From a bacterium (lineage in GTDB: Bacteria > Bdellovibrionota_C > UBA2361 > RFPC01), in contig JAUIBK010000007.1 in NCBI GenBank assembly GCA_030428205.1, positions 1 to 46,748 of the forward strand: DNA of 46,748 nt, read 5' to 3'. Made by a program: the position numbers and the translations under genes. Positions 16,909 through 26,022 of this stretch are shown one piece after another (position 1 is the first letter of the stretch; every line of letters begins with the position of its first letter). The notes beneath the pieces are model-generated. The model searched no databases. It saw only the letters and a list, made by a program, of their open reading frames with translations, and was not told the origin of the DNA.

Positions 16909-16996
16909 CCATTTTCTTAAACTTTTTTCTCCGTGGCATAGCTATTTGACATAAAGTACAGAACTTTGCCACGGAGAAAAAAGTTCAAGAAAATGG
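16909..16996. repeat. 30-bp near-perfect hairpin between aroD and aroC
   Basis: Arms 16909-16938 and 16967-16996 match at 29 of 30 positions around a 28-nt loop. The core is CCACGGAG with an A7/T7 neighbour. It fits the CACGGAG form of the phrase family, although with a single unit per arm. It is 18 nt after the aroD stop, inside the operon. Confidence 0.9.
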
Positions 16997-17014
16997 TTGT
17001 TCACCACTCATACT

Positions 17015-17683
17015 TCAACGACTCTCAAGTACACCTCGTACAATTTCAAGTTCTTTCCTTGTTAACTGCCCAGGAGCGGAAGCTTTCTCTTTTGTTTGTG
17101 CTGCAAATTGTATCTCGTTTCCCCATTGAGGGCCAAAAATACGGGTCGGCAAGCCAAATTCTCCCATTCCAAGCACCACCACACGATCAAATCTCTCCCG
17201 TAGCTCAAGAAGGAACTCTAAGAGCAACACCGCGTCTCTCTCACGCTCACAAAATGTCGCAAATTTGATAATATCAGGTTGAAACTCGAGCATGCTTTCA
17301 AATACTTTGCTGAGCTCATCGTGCGAAGGCGTTCGCTCATAGTTGTGGTATGAAGTAAGAAGCGTTGCTTTTCTCTCTCCAATCCGCTCAAGCTCTTCAC
17401 GTTGCGTGGTAATATCGAGGTCAACAACAACGTCGAGATCTAAGAGCAGATCAAGCAAGACCCCACGCTCTTCAAATTTTTTCTTTGGGCTCTCAAGATT
17501 GAGTCGTCGAAAGAGACACAGAAGCTTTGAGCCGTACTCCTCACACAGAGCTGTGATCTCTTTGTCGTTCCAATCGCTTAAGTAATCAAGCCACACCTCA
17601 TAGAGGTCATACTCCGGCGCAGATGCAATCTGTTCTCTTGCTTCTTGAATACTTTCAACGAGGAGAGGAAGGCAGTACTTCAT
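17015..17683 (-). CDS. aroD: 3-dehydroquinate dehydratase, type I
   Basis: Schiff-base enzyme for 3-dehydroquinate to 3-dehydroshikimate. The 222-residue length fits the type I (AroD) family, not the smaller type II. Visible landmarks: an acidic strand EVWLDYLSDW near the N-terminus, TSYHNYERTPSHDEL with the catalytic His at about residue 114, DIIKFATFCERERD with the Schiff-base Lys near 139, and MGEFGLPTRIFGPQWGNEIQFA before the C-terminus. Its start overlaps the aroKE stop by 4 nt. A 30-bp hairpin follows before aroC. Confidence 0.93.
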   Translation of the reverse strand: MKYCLPLLVESIQEAREQIASAPEYDLYEVWLDYLSDWNDKEITALCEEYGSKLLCLFRRLNLESPKKKFEERGVLLDLLLDLDVVVDLDITTQREELERIGERKATLLTSYHNYERTPSHDELSKVFESMLEFQPDIIKFATFCERERDAVLLLEFLLELRERFDRVVVLGMGEFGLPTRIFGPQWGNEIQFAAQTKEKASAPGQLTRKELEIVRGVLESR

Positions 17684-19005
17684 AGACTAAGCGCTCTTTT
17701 CATAACTTCGACAGGAGCTTTGCCACCAGAGAAGATCTCCGACTGGCGGACTCCCTGCCAGAGAAACACCCGATCACCATATATTACCTTGGCACCAGCA
17801 CTCTTAGCAAACAAAAGAAAACGTGTTTCTTTTGGAACATACACTAAGTCGAGTACAACTTGCCCAGCACGAAAACACTCCGCTGGGACAACACTGTGTT
17901 CCTCATTGGGCTTCATTCCCACAGAGGTTGTTTGAATAAGAATGTCACAGGAACGGATGCCATCTTCGTCAGAGAGAGCGCCCGAAGTCCCGCCAAACTG
18001 CTCTGCTAACTTCTGGGCCTTTTCTTGCGTACGATTAAAAATATAAAGCGCCCCACCTTTTTCTTTCACGGCATACGCCGCAGCCCGCGCCGTTCCTCCA
18101 GCGCCAAGAACTCCCACTTTTTTTCCTACCAGCGGAGTCTGCTCTTCAATCGATCGAACGATACCAGACCAGTCAGTATTGTCTCCAACAACTTTTCCTT
18201 CTTGGAGGTATAACGTATTGAGAGCACCGATTGCTTGTGCCGAATCTGTCAATTCATCAACTTGCTCGAGGAGCATCTCTTTCAGCGGCATCGTTACCGA
18301 TGCTCCAGCAAGAGCTCCGCTTCGAAGGAGACGGCATAGCTTCTTACAGTCGTCTCCAGTTAACCGCCACGCAAAGTAGTATTTTGTAGTCTCAAACGCT
18401 TCAAATGCAGCATTGTGAATAAGAGGAGAGCGGGAGTGGCAGATAGGATCTCCTACAACACTATAAAGACTCTCTTTCTTTTCCTCTTCTTTGGATGATG
18501 ACAGCAGCTGCATAAGGATATGAGCAATCGATGAAGCCGATTGCTCTCCTACAGGAAGAATAAGATCAGCACACTCCCTGTAGAGTGCTTCACGCTCTCC
18601 ATAAAGCTGCCTTGCTTTTTCCTTATCGTAAAAGAGTGGCCGAGAAGGATCCCCTCCAACTCTTTCACACAAGAGCTCAAATGGAGCATCAAGATAGACA
18701 ATACGATATCCGTGCTCTTTGAGAAGTTGTACATTCTCGTCTTGAGTAACAACTCCCCCACCACACGAGATCACATCCACATTTTCTTGGACAATCAAAC
18801 GGAGTACTTCAGACTCCTTTGAACGAAAGAAGCCCTCTCCTTCGTCCTTAAAAATCTCCGGGATACTCTTTCCGTTACATAACTCTACAATACGCTCATC
18901 ACACTCAAGGACACGCATATCATTCCTACTTGCAAGAGCAGCAGCTACAGAGCTCTTTCCAGCTCCCATAAAACCAATCAGGGCTATCTTCATACCATCA
19001 TACAT
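17680..19005 (-). CDS. aroKE: Bifunctional shikimate kinase / shikimate dehydrogenase (AroK-AroE fusion)
   Basis: One 441-residue protein combining two consecutive pathway steps. Residues 1 to about 170 are a shikimate kinase: P-loop GFMGAGKS (11-18), RSKESEVLR, CGGGVV, and GDPSRPLF before the lid. Residues from about 180 to the end are an NADP-dependent shikimate dehydrogenase: YSVVGDPICHSRSPLIHNAAFEAF, SVTMPLKE, GDNTDWSGIV, the dinucleotide site LGAGGTARAAAYAV (near 303) and the NRTQEKAQ segment. The pathway order is dehydrogenase then kinase, so the domain order is reversed relative to chemistry. A second start at 18993 (MKIALIGFMG) is the conventional AroK beginning; neither has a clear ribosome binding site. 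It lies 11 nt after aroA and overlaps aroD by 4 nt. Confidence 0.94.
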   Translation of the reverse strand: MYDGMKIALIGFMGAGKSSVAAALASRNDMRVLECDERIVELCNGKSIPEIFKDEGEGFFRSKESEVLRLIVQENVDVISCGGGVVTQDENVQLLKEHGYRIVYLDAPFELLCERVGGDPSRPLFYDKEKARQLYGEREALYRECADLILPVGEQSASSIAHILMQLLSSSKEEEKKESLYSVVGDPICHSRSPLIHNAAFEAFETTKYYFAWRLTGDDCKKLCRLLRSGALAGASVTMPLKEMLLEQVDELTDSAQAIGALNTLYLQEGKVVGDNTDWSGIVRSIEEQTPLVGKKVGVLGAGGTARAAAYAVKEKGGALYIFNRTQEKAQKLAEQFGGTSGALSDEDGIRSCDILIQTTSVGMKPNEEHSVVPAECFRAGQVVLDLVYVPKETRFLLFAKSAGAKVIYGDRVFLWQGVRQSEIFSGGKAPVEVMKRALSL

Positions 19006-19016
19006 TCAAAGAAGAA

Positions 19017-20342
19017 TCATTCATCAGAACCAATAGAGATTTTCATAGTCATCCCAAGCAACTGAAGCATCTCCCAATAGCTTGGAAACGACTTCGAAAC
19101 CACTCCCGCATCTCGTATCTCTATTCCACTATGGCGAAAAGCAAGAAGCGCAAAAGACATCGCCATTCGGTGATCATCATACGTTTCAATAGGAGCAAGA
19201 GTTACGTCGTTTGCTCCCTCAACTTCGAGCCAGTCATCTCCAGCCTCCGTCTTCACTCCGAGTCGTGCGAGCTCAGTGACCAGAGCATGAATCCTGTCGG
19301 TTTCTTTGTGGCGAAGCGTACCAAGTCCTGTAAGGCGCGTTCTTCCTTTTGCTTGTGACGCAATAACAGCAAGTGTTTGGGCTGTATCAGGCATAAGACT
19401 CATATCAGCTTCTAGAGCATGAAGTTCTTGTGGTCCAACCACCTCAACCCAAGGGACACCATTTTCTTCACCTTCTGTTACGCTTGCTCCCATTTTCTCA
19501 AGGAGCTTTGGAAAGGAAGCATCCCCTTGCAGTGAGTGCATAGAGAAGTGATTGATACGAACTCGACCTTCAGGAGAAAGCGCCGCAGCCCCAAAGAAAT
19601 ATGATGCCCCTGAGGCATCACACTCACAGGTATAAGTATGAATTTGGTTCAGCGAATCTCGAGGAGTGACGTGATACGCCATATCGTTTTCAACACGAAC
19701 CTCGCGTTTAAAATCTCGGAGCACCGCTTGTGTCATGGCGATATACGAACGTGACACTGGAAGACCATCTAAGACGAGTGTGAGCCCCTGTTCAAATTCT
19801 CCGCCAACAAGGAGAAGAGAAGTTACGTACTGGCTACTTAGAGATGCAGAAAGGGTTACCTCTCCACCAGGCAAACTCTTTCCACGAATACGTAGAGGTG
19901 GGCAGCCTTTCGTTCCTTCATAAGAAATATCTGCACCAAGTGAAGTAAGCGCATCAACAAGATCCCCAATTGGCCGTTCGTGCATACGTTCACTCCCAGA
20001 GAGCACAACATCAGCTCCTGGGAGCACAGAGAAAAAAGAGGTAAGAAACCGCATTGTAGTTCCAGCAGGGCCAACATCAATGACACCTTCATACGGAGCA
20101 AGATCGGAGCTATCAATTCGAATAGTATCCTTTGATACGAGAACCGAAACTCTGCACTTCTCTAACGCAGAGAGAAGTGCTTTGGAGTCATCACTGAGCG
20201 AACAGCAAGAAAGAGTTGCGTTCGTACGAGACAGCGCGGCAAGAATCAGAGCTCTATTCGTATAGCTCTTTGAGCCAGGAATAGAGAGCGTCGATTCGAC
20301 AGGAGCTACAGGTGAATGAAGGAGAATCGAACTGGCAACCAT
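19017..20342 (-). CDS. aroA: 3-phosphoshikimate 1-carboxyvinyltransferase (EPSP synthase)
   Basis: Transfers enolpyruvate from PEP to shikimate-3-phosphate. The 441-residue product contains IPGSKSYTNRALILAAL (substrate-binding Lys/Ser), the VGPAGTTMRFLTSFFS block in place of the more common GNAGTAMR, LRIRGKSLPGGEV, SLSSQYVTSLLL, CDASGASYFFGAAAL, and the C-terminal ETYDDHRMAMSFALLAFR. It lies 12 nt after aroB and 11 nt before aroKE. Full length, no odd features apart from the variant PEP-binding block, which also occurs in some other phyla. Confidence 0.95.
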   Translation of the reverse strand: MVASSILLHSPVAPVESTLSIPGSKSYTNRALILAALSRTNATLSCCSLSDDSKALLSALEKCRVSVLVSKDTIRIDSSDLAPYEGVIDVGPAGTTMRFLTSFFSVLPGADVVLSGSERMHERPIGDLVDALTSLGADISYEGTKGCPPLRIRGKSLPGGEVTLSASLSSQYVTSLLLVGGEFEQGLTLVLDGLPVSRSYIAMTQAVLRDFKREVRVENDMAYHVTPRDSLNQIHTYTCECDASGASYFFGAAALSPEGRVRINHFSMHSLQGDASFPKLLEKMGASVTEGEENGVPWVEVVGPQELHALEADMSLMPDTAQTLAVIASQAKGRTRLTGLGTLRHKETDRIHALVTELARLGVKTEAGDDWLEVEGANDVTLAPIETYDDHRMAMSFALLAFRHSGIEIRDAGVVSKSFPSYWEMLQLLGMTMKISIGSDE

Positions 20343-20354
20343 ACACTAAGGAGC

Positions 20355-21443
20355 TCAAGAAATATATTGAAGTGCTTTCGCCAAAACTTCTTGGGAGACT
20401 TCTCGATCAAACACCGCCTCTCCTAACTGGGCAAGGAGCACCCACCGTACTCCATCAGCAGTAGATTTCTTATCTTGCCTGAGGAGGGCCAGCAACTCGT
20501 CTTTCCGGTGTTTTGCTGGTGAAAAGCGACTTGGTAAGTTTTGTTCTGAGAAACATGTCTCAATTCGATTAACGTCTTCTTTGGCAAGATAGCCTTCAAG
20601 GTGCGAGAGATACGCCGCAAAGACACATCCAATTGCCACAGCTTCTCCGTGCAAGAGCGGATTGTCTGTAGTATGAGAGTACGCCTCTACCGCATGACCA
20701 AAAGTATGTCCTAAGTTGAGCAGCTTTCTCTTACCACTTTCTCTTTCATCTTCAAGCACTATCTCTGATTTTATTTCAATCGAACGCAAGATAACGTCAC
20801 GCAGAGACTCTGATGTTGGAGAAAGAGGAACTTCCTTTTCAATCTGCTCAAAGTAAGAACTATCTGCAAGGAGTCCGTGTTTGATGATCTCAGCTACTCC
20901 AGCATGAAAAACTCTTGAAGGAAGAGACTCAAAGAGAGTTGTATCAATACAGACACACCGAGGATGGGAAAAAGTGCCCAGGATGTTTTTTACTCCTCCA
21001 AGATTTACACCTGTTTTTCCACCCAAACTTGCATCAACGGCAGCTAAGAGCGTCGTTGGAACATAGAGACAATCAACACCGCGCATAAAGAGGCTTGCGA
21101 CAAGACCGCCAAAATCTGTCGCAGCTCCTCCCCCAAGCACAACAATAAGAGAGCTACGCTTACACCCAAACTCTAAGAGCTTAAGGCTTACCTCTTTAAG
21201 AGACTCTAACGTTTTTACCTCTTCACCAGATGAGATTGAAATCTGCGAGCACGAGGGAAGTGCTTGAGAAACATGACGCACAAGGAGCTCAGGGAGAGAC
21301 TCATCGAAGAGAAGGAAAATGCCTGCCTTACTGTAAGGCTCTACATAGCTGCGAAGCTTCGCACAGGCACCTTGCCCAACAAACAGATCCGTTGAATTAC
21401 CACTTTCAAAAGAAAGGACTTGATGAAACACCGCATCACTCAT
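20355..21443 (-). CDS. aroB: 3-dehydroquinate synthase
   Basis: NAD- and metal-dependent cyclisation of DAHP to 3-dehydroquinate. The 362-residue product has SSGEEVKTLESL, the core VLGGGAATDFGGLVASLFMRGVDCLYVPTTLLAAVDASLGGKTGVNLGGVKNILGTF, and the metal-ligand segment LNLGHTFGHAVEAYSH with LLHGEAVAIG (read from the protein; His residues of both fit the zinc site). The ATG overlaps the aroF stop by 4 nt. It converts the product of the upstream aroF, so gene order follows pathway order here. Confidence 0.96.
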   Translation of the reverse strand: MSDAVFHQVLSFESGNSTDLFVGQGACAKLRSYVEPYSKAGIFLLFDESLPELLVRHVSQALPSCSQISISSGEEVKTLESLKEVSLKLLEFGCKRSSLIVVLGGGAATDFGGLVASLFMRGVDCLYVPTTLLAAVDASLGGKTGVNLGGVKNILGTFSHPRCVCIDTTLFESLPSRVFHAGVAEIIKHGLLADSSYFEQIEKEVPLSPTSESLRDVILRSIEIKSEIVLEDERESGKRKLLNLGHTFGHAVEAYSHTTDNPLLHGEAVAIGCVFAAYLSHLEGYLAKEDVNRIETCFSEQNLPSRFSPAKHRKDELLALLRQDKKSTADGVRWVLLAQLGEAVFDREVSQEVLAKALQYIS

Positions 21444-22444
21444 AGCGCAATCTCCTTAAGCGCTCTTGTTTTACGGATGAGATCAGCTGATTCTTTAAAA
21501 TCAAGAGTTTGCTGCGCATCAGAATAGGCTTTTTCAGGAACTTCACCAATTTCAAAAATAAGTCCGTCACACCCCGCAACAACGCCAGCTAATGCCATGG
21601 GCTCTACAAAACGCCTTACGCCAATCCCGTGTGAAGGATCGACAATGACCGGAAGGTGAGATTTTTCTTTCAGCACTGGTACAGCATTCAGGTCGAGAGT
21701 GTTTCGGTAAGATTTCTCAAAGGTACGAATGCCCCGCTCACAGAGCAAAAGCCGCTCGTTTCCACTTGAAAAAATATACTCAGCAGATTGTAAGAGCTCT
21801 TCTAACGTCCCTGACATTCCACGTTTAAGTAATACCGGCTTATTCACTCTTCCAAGCTCAAGTAGTAAGCTAAAGTTCTGAGCATTTCGTGCTCCGACTT
21901 GATACATATCCACGTAATCGTGCATGGTTTCAATTTGATCGACGGCGAGAACTTCGGAGACAATTTTAATACCTGCTTCACGAGCAAGCGTGTGCCACAT
22001 CTTCAAGCCTTCAATCCCTACACCTTGAAAAGAGTAGGGTGAGGTTCTCGGCTTAAACACCCCTCCACGCATAATCTGTATGCCATTTTCAACGAGATGC
22101 GCGAGGATTTTTCTTACCTGCTCTTCACTTTCAATCGCACACGGGCCTGCCATCAGCGAGAGACCCCCGGTGCGAATGGTTACACCATCGCCGAGATCGA
22201 CACTTGTCGGATCCACCTTCCACTTATTTGATACAAGCTTGTAAGCATCAGAAACACGGTGTACATCACTTACACCAGCAAGTTGACCAACGGACCGGAT
22301 ATCAAAATCTTTTGTGCCAATAGCAACAATGTATCGCCCTTGCTGGGTTTTTACTTCCGTAGCTTTATAGCCAATGGCTCGTACGACTTCAGCTACCTCA
22401 AGGTAGTCTTTCTCAGAGATTTTTTCTTCTAATTGAATGATCAC
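21440..22444 (-). CDS. aroF: DAHP synthase, type I-beta with N-terminal ferredoxin-like regulatory domain
   Basis: Entry enzyme of the shikimate pathway (PEP + erythrose-4-phosphate to DAHP). The 334-residue product has an N-terminal domain of about 70 residues (MIIQLEEKISEKDYLEVAEV through VSDVHRVSDAYK), like the ACT-like regulatory domain of the Thermotoga enzyme. The catalytic barrel follows: LMAGPCAIESEEQV, MRGGVFKPRTSPYSFQGVG, SEVLAVDQIETM, QVGARNAQNFSLL, KRGMSGTLEELL, and LPVIVDPSHGIG. In that family the extra domain mediates tyrosine or phenylalanine feedback; I infer feedback control here, ligand unknown. It overlaps trpA upstream and aroB downstream by 4 nt each. Confidence 0.94.
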   Translation of the reverse strand: MIIQLEEKISEKDYLEVAEVVRAIGYKATEVKTQQGRYIVAIGTKDFDIRSVGQLAGVSDVHRVSDAYKLVSNKWKVDPTSVDLGDGVTIRTGGLSLMAGPCAIESEEQVRKILAHLVENGIQIMRGGVFKPRTSPYSFQGVGIEGLKMWHTLAREAGIKIVSEVLAVDQIETMHDYVDMYQVGARNAQNFSLLLELGRVNKPVLLKRGMSGTLEELLQSAEYIFSSGNERLLLCERGIRTFEKSYRNTLDLNAVPVLKEKSHLPVIVDPSHGIGVRRFVEPMALAGVVAGCDGLIFEIGEVPEKAYSDAQQTLDFKESADLIRKTRALKEIAL

Positions 22445-23229
22445 TTCTCATCTCCTCGAATAGAACAAACAAAACGACGTGCTGCTGCAACATAATCCTC
22501 TTCTTGCTGAAGCGCGCGGATAAAGGCACTGCCTATAATGCCTCCTGCAAAATGCTCCGTGGCACTCTCAAAACTCTCTTTGTCAGAGATTCCAAATCCT
22601 ATCTGAACAGGAGTATCAAGCCCTGCTTGCTCAATGCGGTGGTAATACGCTCTTTGCGCATCTCCAATAGAGAGCTTTCCACCTGTGGTAGATGGGTTTG
22701 ATACCGCATAAATAAAATCAGTACAGAGACGGTCTATCAGCTTGAGCCGCTCTGGTGGTGTTTGGGGGAGAACAAGGAATGTAATACCAACGTCATACTT
22801 CTTAAAGAGCTCTTCGTACTTCTCTTCGTATTCATCAAGAGGAATATCAGGAACAATAAGTCCATCTATCCCTACGCGCTGACACTCAGCCAAGAACTTT
22901 TCAACACCAAATTGAAGCATCGGGTTAAAATATCCCATGAGATAAACGGGGATCTCCGACTTGGGGCGAAGCTCTTCGAGCTGCTCAAAGAGAAGCGAGA
23001 GAGTCATGCCATTTTGAAGGGCTGCGGCACTTGTTTGCTGAATAAGCGGTCCATCTGCTAAAGGATCTGAATACGGCATCCCAATCTCAATAAGATCAGC
23101 ACCGGCCTCTTCAACCGCTCGAACGAGGGCAAGGGTATCATAGAGAGATGGATATCCTGCGGTAAAAAAGATGGTGAGAAGTTTTTGGCCTCCTTGTTTT
23201 TCTTGTTGAATGTGAAATCTACGTGTCAT
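22441..23229 (-). CDS. trpA: Tryptophan synthase alpha chain
   Basis: Cleaves indole-3-glycerol phosphate to indole, which is channelled to TrpB. From ATG 23227-23229 (MTRRFHIQQEKQ) it has 262 residues, the normal TrpA length. An in-frame ATG at 23307 would add 26 atypical residues encoded partly by the hairpin 23281-23354, so I reject it. Motifs: TAGYPSLYDTLALV, DLIEIGMPYSDPLADGPLIQ with the catalytic Glu, LMGYFNPML, GLIVPDIPLDE with the catalytic Asp, and VQIGFGISDKES. It is the only trp gene not closely abutting its upstream neighbour; it overlaps aroF by 4 nt. Confidence 0.95.
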   Translation of the reverse strand: MTRRFHIQQEKQGGQKLLTIFFTAGYPSLYDTLALVRAVEEAGADLIEIGMPYSDPLADGPLIQQTSAAALQNGMTLSLLFEQLEELRPKSEIPVYLMGYFNPMLQFGVEKFLAECQRVGIDGLIVPDIPLDEYEEKYEELFKKYDVGITFLVLPQTPPERLKLIDRLCTDFIYAVSNPSTTGGKLSIGDAQRAYYHRIEQAGLDTPVQIGFGISDKESFESATEHFAGGIIGSAFIRALQQEEDYVAAARRFVCSIRGDEK

Positions 23230-23280
23230 AATTTTCCCGCGAACTCCCTTGTTCACAAACCCGTACGAAGGATGAAAATG

Positions 23281-23354
23281 TTTAACCGCAAAGACGCTAA
23301 AGCGCAAAGAAAAATAGACACGCTCCTTTGCGTCTTAGCGTCTTTGCGGTTAAA
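23281..23354. repeat. CGCAAAG-phrase hairpin between trpB and trpA
   Basis: The left arm reads TTTAACCGCAAAG and continues with GCTAAAG and CGCAAAG units. The right arm is its reverse complement and ends CTTTGCGGTTAAA. Arms are about 28 nt and nearly perfect. It lies inside the trp-aro operon, 33 nt after the trpB stop and 51 nt before the trpA start, so full termination here would cut off nine downstream genes. Confidence 0.92.
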
Positions 23355-23387
23355 TCCAAGTGAACGAAGATCCCTCCCTTGAAACAT

Positions 23388-24569
23388 CTAGCTCACCTCC
23401 TCAAGGTATGTTGCCATATCTTTATCCCCCCGCCCCGAAAGACAGAGCACGACTACCTCTCCTTCCTGAAATTCACCTTTCTTTAAATATGCCAACGCAT
23501 GCGCAGATTCTAATGCCGGAATAATTCCTTCCTTCTGACTTAACCACTGCGCAGCTTCTAATGCTTCACTATCGGTTACGCTTACATACAGCGCGCGTTT
23601 AGTCGTAGCCAAATGTGCGTGCTGTGGCCCAACGCCTGGATAATCAAGGCCAGCTGAGAGTGAATATGCCTCTTGGACTTGCCCATCTTCTGTTTGGAGA
23701 AGGAGTGTTCGACTTCCGTGTAAGATACCTTCGGTTCCAGATGCTATGGTAGCAGCTGTTTTGCCGGTTCCTACACCCTCTCCGGCAGCTTCAACACCAA
23801 TGAGCTTTACGTTCTCTTCATCTAAGAAATGATAGAATGTGCCAATAGCATTACTTCCACCACCAATACAGGCAATTGCCGTATCAGGATATTCACGTCC
23901 TTCGTGTTCCTTGAGTTGCAAGCGAATCTCTTCGCTTATGATAGATTGAAAGTAGGCTACCATCTCAGGAAAAGGGTGTGGGCCAACAGCAGAACCTAAA
24001 AGATAGTGCGTATCTTCTGGGTGAGCGATCCAATCTCGGATAGCTTCATTAGCGGCATCTTTTAAAACCTTGCTTCCAGAGGTCGCTGGAACAACGTCTG
24101 CCCCAAGATATTTCATCCGTTTAACGTTAGGAGCTTGGCGCCCCATATCGATTTCTCCCATGTACACAATACATGGGAGATCGACGAGCGCACACGCTGT
24201 TGCAGTCGCAACGCCGTGTTGCCCTGCACCTGTTTCAGCAATAATACGAGTTTTACCAAGTCTTTTTGCCAACAACGCCTGGCCTAGAGCATTGTTGATC
24301 TTGTGAGAGCCGGTGTGATTGAGATCTTCACGCTTAAGGTAAAGCTTTATACCGATCTCTTTACTTATCTTCTGAGAGAAATAAAGTGGGCTTGGCCGTC
24401 CTACATAATCGCGGAGCAAGGACTTCCACTCTGTAACAAAGCTTTCATCTTCAACGATACTGCGATAACGGGTTTGGAGCTCATGGATATTGGCATAGAG
24501 AAGCTCGGGAACATACGCACCGCCAAAGTCTCCAAAGAAACCTTTTGAGTCAGCATCTGGTGATGTCAT
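23388..24569 (-). CDS. trpB: Tryptophan synthase beta chain
   Basis: PLP enzyme joining indole and serine to form tryptophan. The 393-residue product has [58 protein letters not shown] (the Lys of HK binds PLP), [29 protein letters not shown] (phosphate loop) and the C-terminal CLSGRGDKD. It is the canonical TrpB1 type. Its ATG overlaps the trpF stop by 4 nt. The 158-nt gap to trpA contains a strong hairpin, unusual because trpB and trpA are normally translationally coupled. Confidence 0.97.
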   Translation of the reverse strand: MTSPDADSKGFFGDFGGAYVPELLYANIHELQTRYRSIVEDESFVTEWKSLLRDYVGRPSPLYFSQKISKEIGIKLYLKREDLNHTGSHKINNALGQALLAKRLGKTRIIAETGAGQHGVATATACALVDLPCIVYMGEIDMGRQAPNVKRMKYLGADVVPATSGSKVLKDAANEAIRDWIAHPEDTHYLLGSAVGPHPFPEMVAYFQSIISEEIRLQLKEHEGREYPDTAIACIGGGSNAIGTFYHFLDEENVKLIGVEAAGEGVGTGKTAATIASGTEGILHGSRTLLLQTEDGQVQEAYSLSAGLDYPGVGPQHAHLATTKRALYVSVTDSEALEAAQWLSQKEGIIPALESAHALAYLKKGEFQEGEVVVLCLSGRGDKDMATYLEEVS

Positions 24570-25198
24570 GTGCGAAACTCCTCTAAAAAAGTCGAAAGAA
24601 GCGCCACATCTTTTCTTCCTGGCTCGCTCTCAAACTTACTATTGAGATCTACACCACAAAGTTGATGATAACACTGAAAAAGATCAAGAATACTTGAGGC
24701 GTCTTCAGAAGATATTCCTCCTGCAAGAAAGAACGGAGAAGCACTCTCCTCAGGGAGAAGGCTCCAAGAGAATTTTTCTCCACTTCCCCCGCCCTGCTTT
24801 GTGTGAGTATCAAAAAGAAGTTTGTCACACACCTCTTCATACTGGGAAAAAGAAGGTGTCGAGTCTTTTACAGAAAGAGCCTTCCATACTTCTCCAGAAA
24901 ATCCCTTTCTTAGCTCACCGATATACTCTACCGACTCACTCCCATGAAGCTGAACAACATCAAAGCCCCCCTGGCTGGCGAGATCGAGGACTCTCTCTAC
25001 TTCCTCATCAACAAAAACACCAACTGTCTTGACCTGAGAGAGATTTGCGATTGTTTCACTTACAATATCACCATCACCAACATAACGTGGCGAATACGAA
25101 GCAAAAATAAAACCAACATAATCAGGCGAGAGCTCAAGCACCGCCTCAAGATTCTCCTGAAACTTTAGCCCACAAATTTTCACAAGGGGGCGAGTCAT
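24566..25198 (-). CDS. trpF: Phosphoribosylanthranilate isomerase
   Basis: Amadori isomerisation of phosphoribosylanthranilate. The 210-residue barrel protein starts [21 protein letters not shown] with the catalytic Cys in KICGL, and has [65 protein letters not shown] with the catalytic Asp, [12 protein letters not shown], and [17 protein letters not shown]. It overlaps trpC and trpB by 4 nt each. Separate from TrpC, unlike the fused enzyme of enteric bacteria. Confidence 0.95.
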   Translation of the reverse strand: MTRPLVKICGLKFQENLEAVLELSPDYVGFIFASYSPRYVGDGDIVSETIANLSQVKTVGVFVDEEVERVLDLASQGGFDVVQLHGSESVEYIGELRKGFSGEVWKALSVKDSTPSFSQYEEVCDKLLFDTHTKQGGGSGEKFSWSLLPEESASPFFLAGGISSEDASSILDLFQCYHQLCGVDLNSKFESEPGRKDVALLSTFLEEFRT

Positions 25199-26010
25199 GT
25201 CTCTTTACCCTCTAAGAGTTCCGTCACCTGTGAGATAAATGTCCTACACGCGGCCTCAGGTCTTGGAGTTTTCATGAAATTTTCCCCAATGAGAAATCCT
25301 CGAAAACCCGCCTCACGAAGCTTAACGACATCCTCTGGTGTACTGATACCGCTCTCTGAGATCTTCGTCATTTTCGCTGGAATCGCGTTAGCCAGCTCAA
25401 GGGAACGATCAAGGGAAACAGTAAAGGTATCAAGATCTCGGTTATTCACACCAACGATGTCGACTGCATCACAGAGGTGCTGCTCAAGTTCGTCTTTTGT
25501 ATGCACCTCAAGGAGAACCTCAAGCCCAAACTCTTTTGCTCGCGTAGCAAGCGCTTGTGTTTTTTGAGGGTCAAGGGCGGCGGCAATAAGCAAGATAACA
25601 TCTGCACCAATCGAACGAGCTTCAACAATTTGGTAATCGTCAATGATAAAATCCTTTCGTAAAATCGGACAAAAGTTAAACTTTCGCGCCTCTTGCAAGT
25701 CTTCGTGAGAACCACCAAAGAAGTATGAATCTGTTAGCACCGAGAGAGCTGATGCTCCAGCTTGCATATAGCCTATAGAAAGCTCTTCGACAGAGATATA
25801 CTTATTCATCACACCCTTTGACGGTGACTGACGCTTAATTTCCGCAATCACACCGATACGATCCTCTCGAGCTAAGTACTTCGTAAGAGGCACTGGGGTT
25901 TCATGAAAATAGACGCTCTTCTCAAGAAGCTTGACGGGAAAAAGCTCTCGCGTTTCTGCTACTTCTTTTTCTTTATGAGCGAGAATTTTTTTGAGGATAT
26001 TTTCTGCCAT
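25195..26010 (-). CDS. trpC: Indole-3-glycerol phosphate synthase
   Basis: Ring closure of CdRP to indole-3-glycerol phosphate. The 271-residue barrel has IAEIKRQSPSKGVM (substrate-binding Lys), GASALSVLTDSYFFGGSHEDL, FCPILRKDFIIDDYQIVEARSIGADVILLIAAAL, LEVLLEVHTKDEL, VDIVGVNNRDLDTFTV and SESGISTPEDV followed by FLIGENFMKTP. All catalytic Lys/Glu/Asn positions expected for the family are visible. It lies 12 nt after trpD and overlaps trpF by 4 nt. Confidence 0.96.
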   Translation of the reverse strand: MAENILKKILAHKEKEVAETRELFPVKLLEKSVYFHETPVPLTKYLAREDRIGVIAEIKRQSPSKGVMNKYISVEELSIGYMQAGASALSVLTDSYFFGGSHEDLQEARKFNFCPILRKDFIIDDYQIVEARSIGADVILLIAAALDPQKTQALATRAKEFGLEVLLEVHTKDELEQHLCDAVDIVGVNNRDLDTFTVSLDRSLELANAIPAKMTKISESGISTPEDVVKLREAGFRGFLIGENFMKTPRPEAACRTFISQVTELLEGKET

Positions 26011-26022
26011 TACCTACTCTGT

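Noticed and set aside
23230..23307. N-terminal extension of trpA
   Set aside because: Encoded partly by the phrase hairpin and absent from TrpA proteins; the ATG at 23229 gives normal length.
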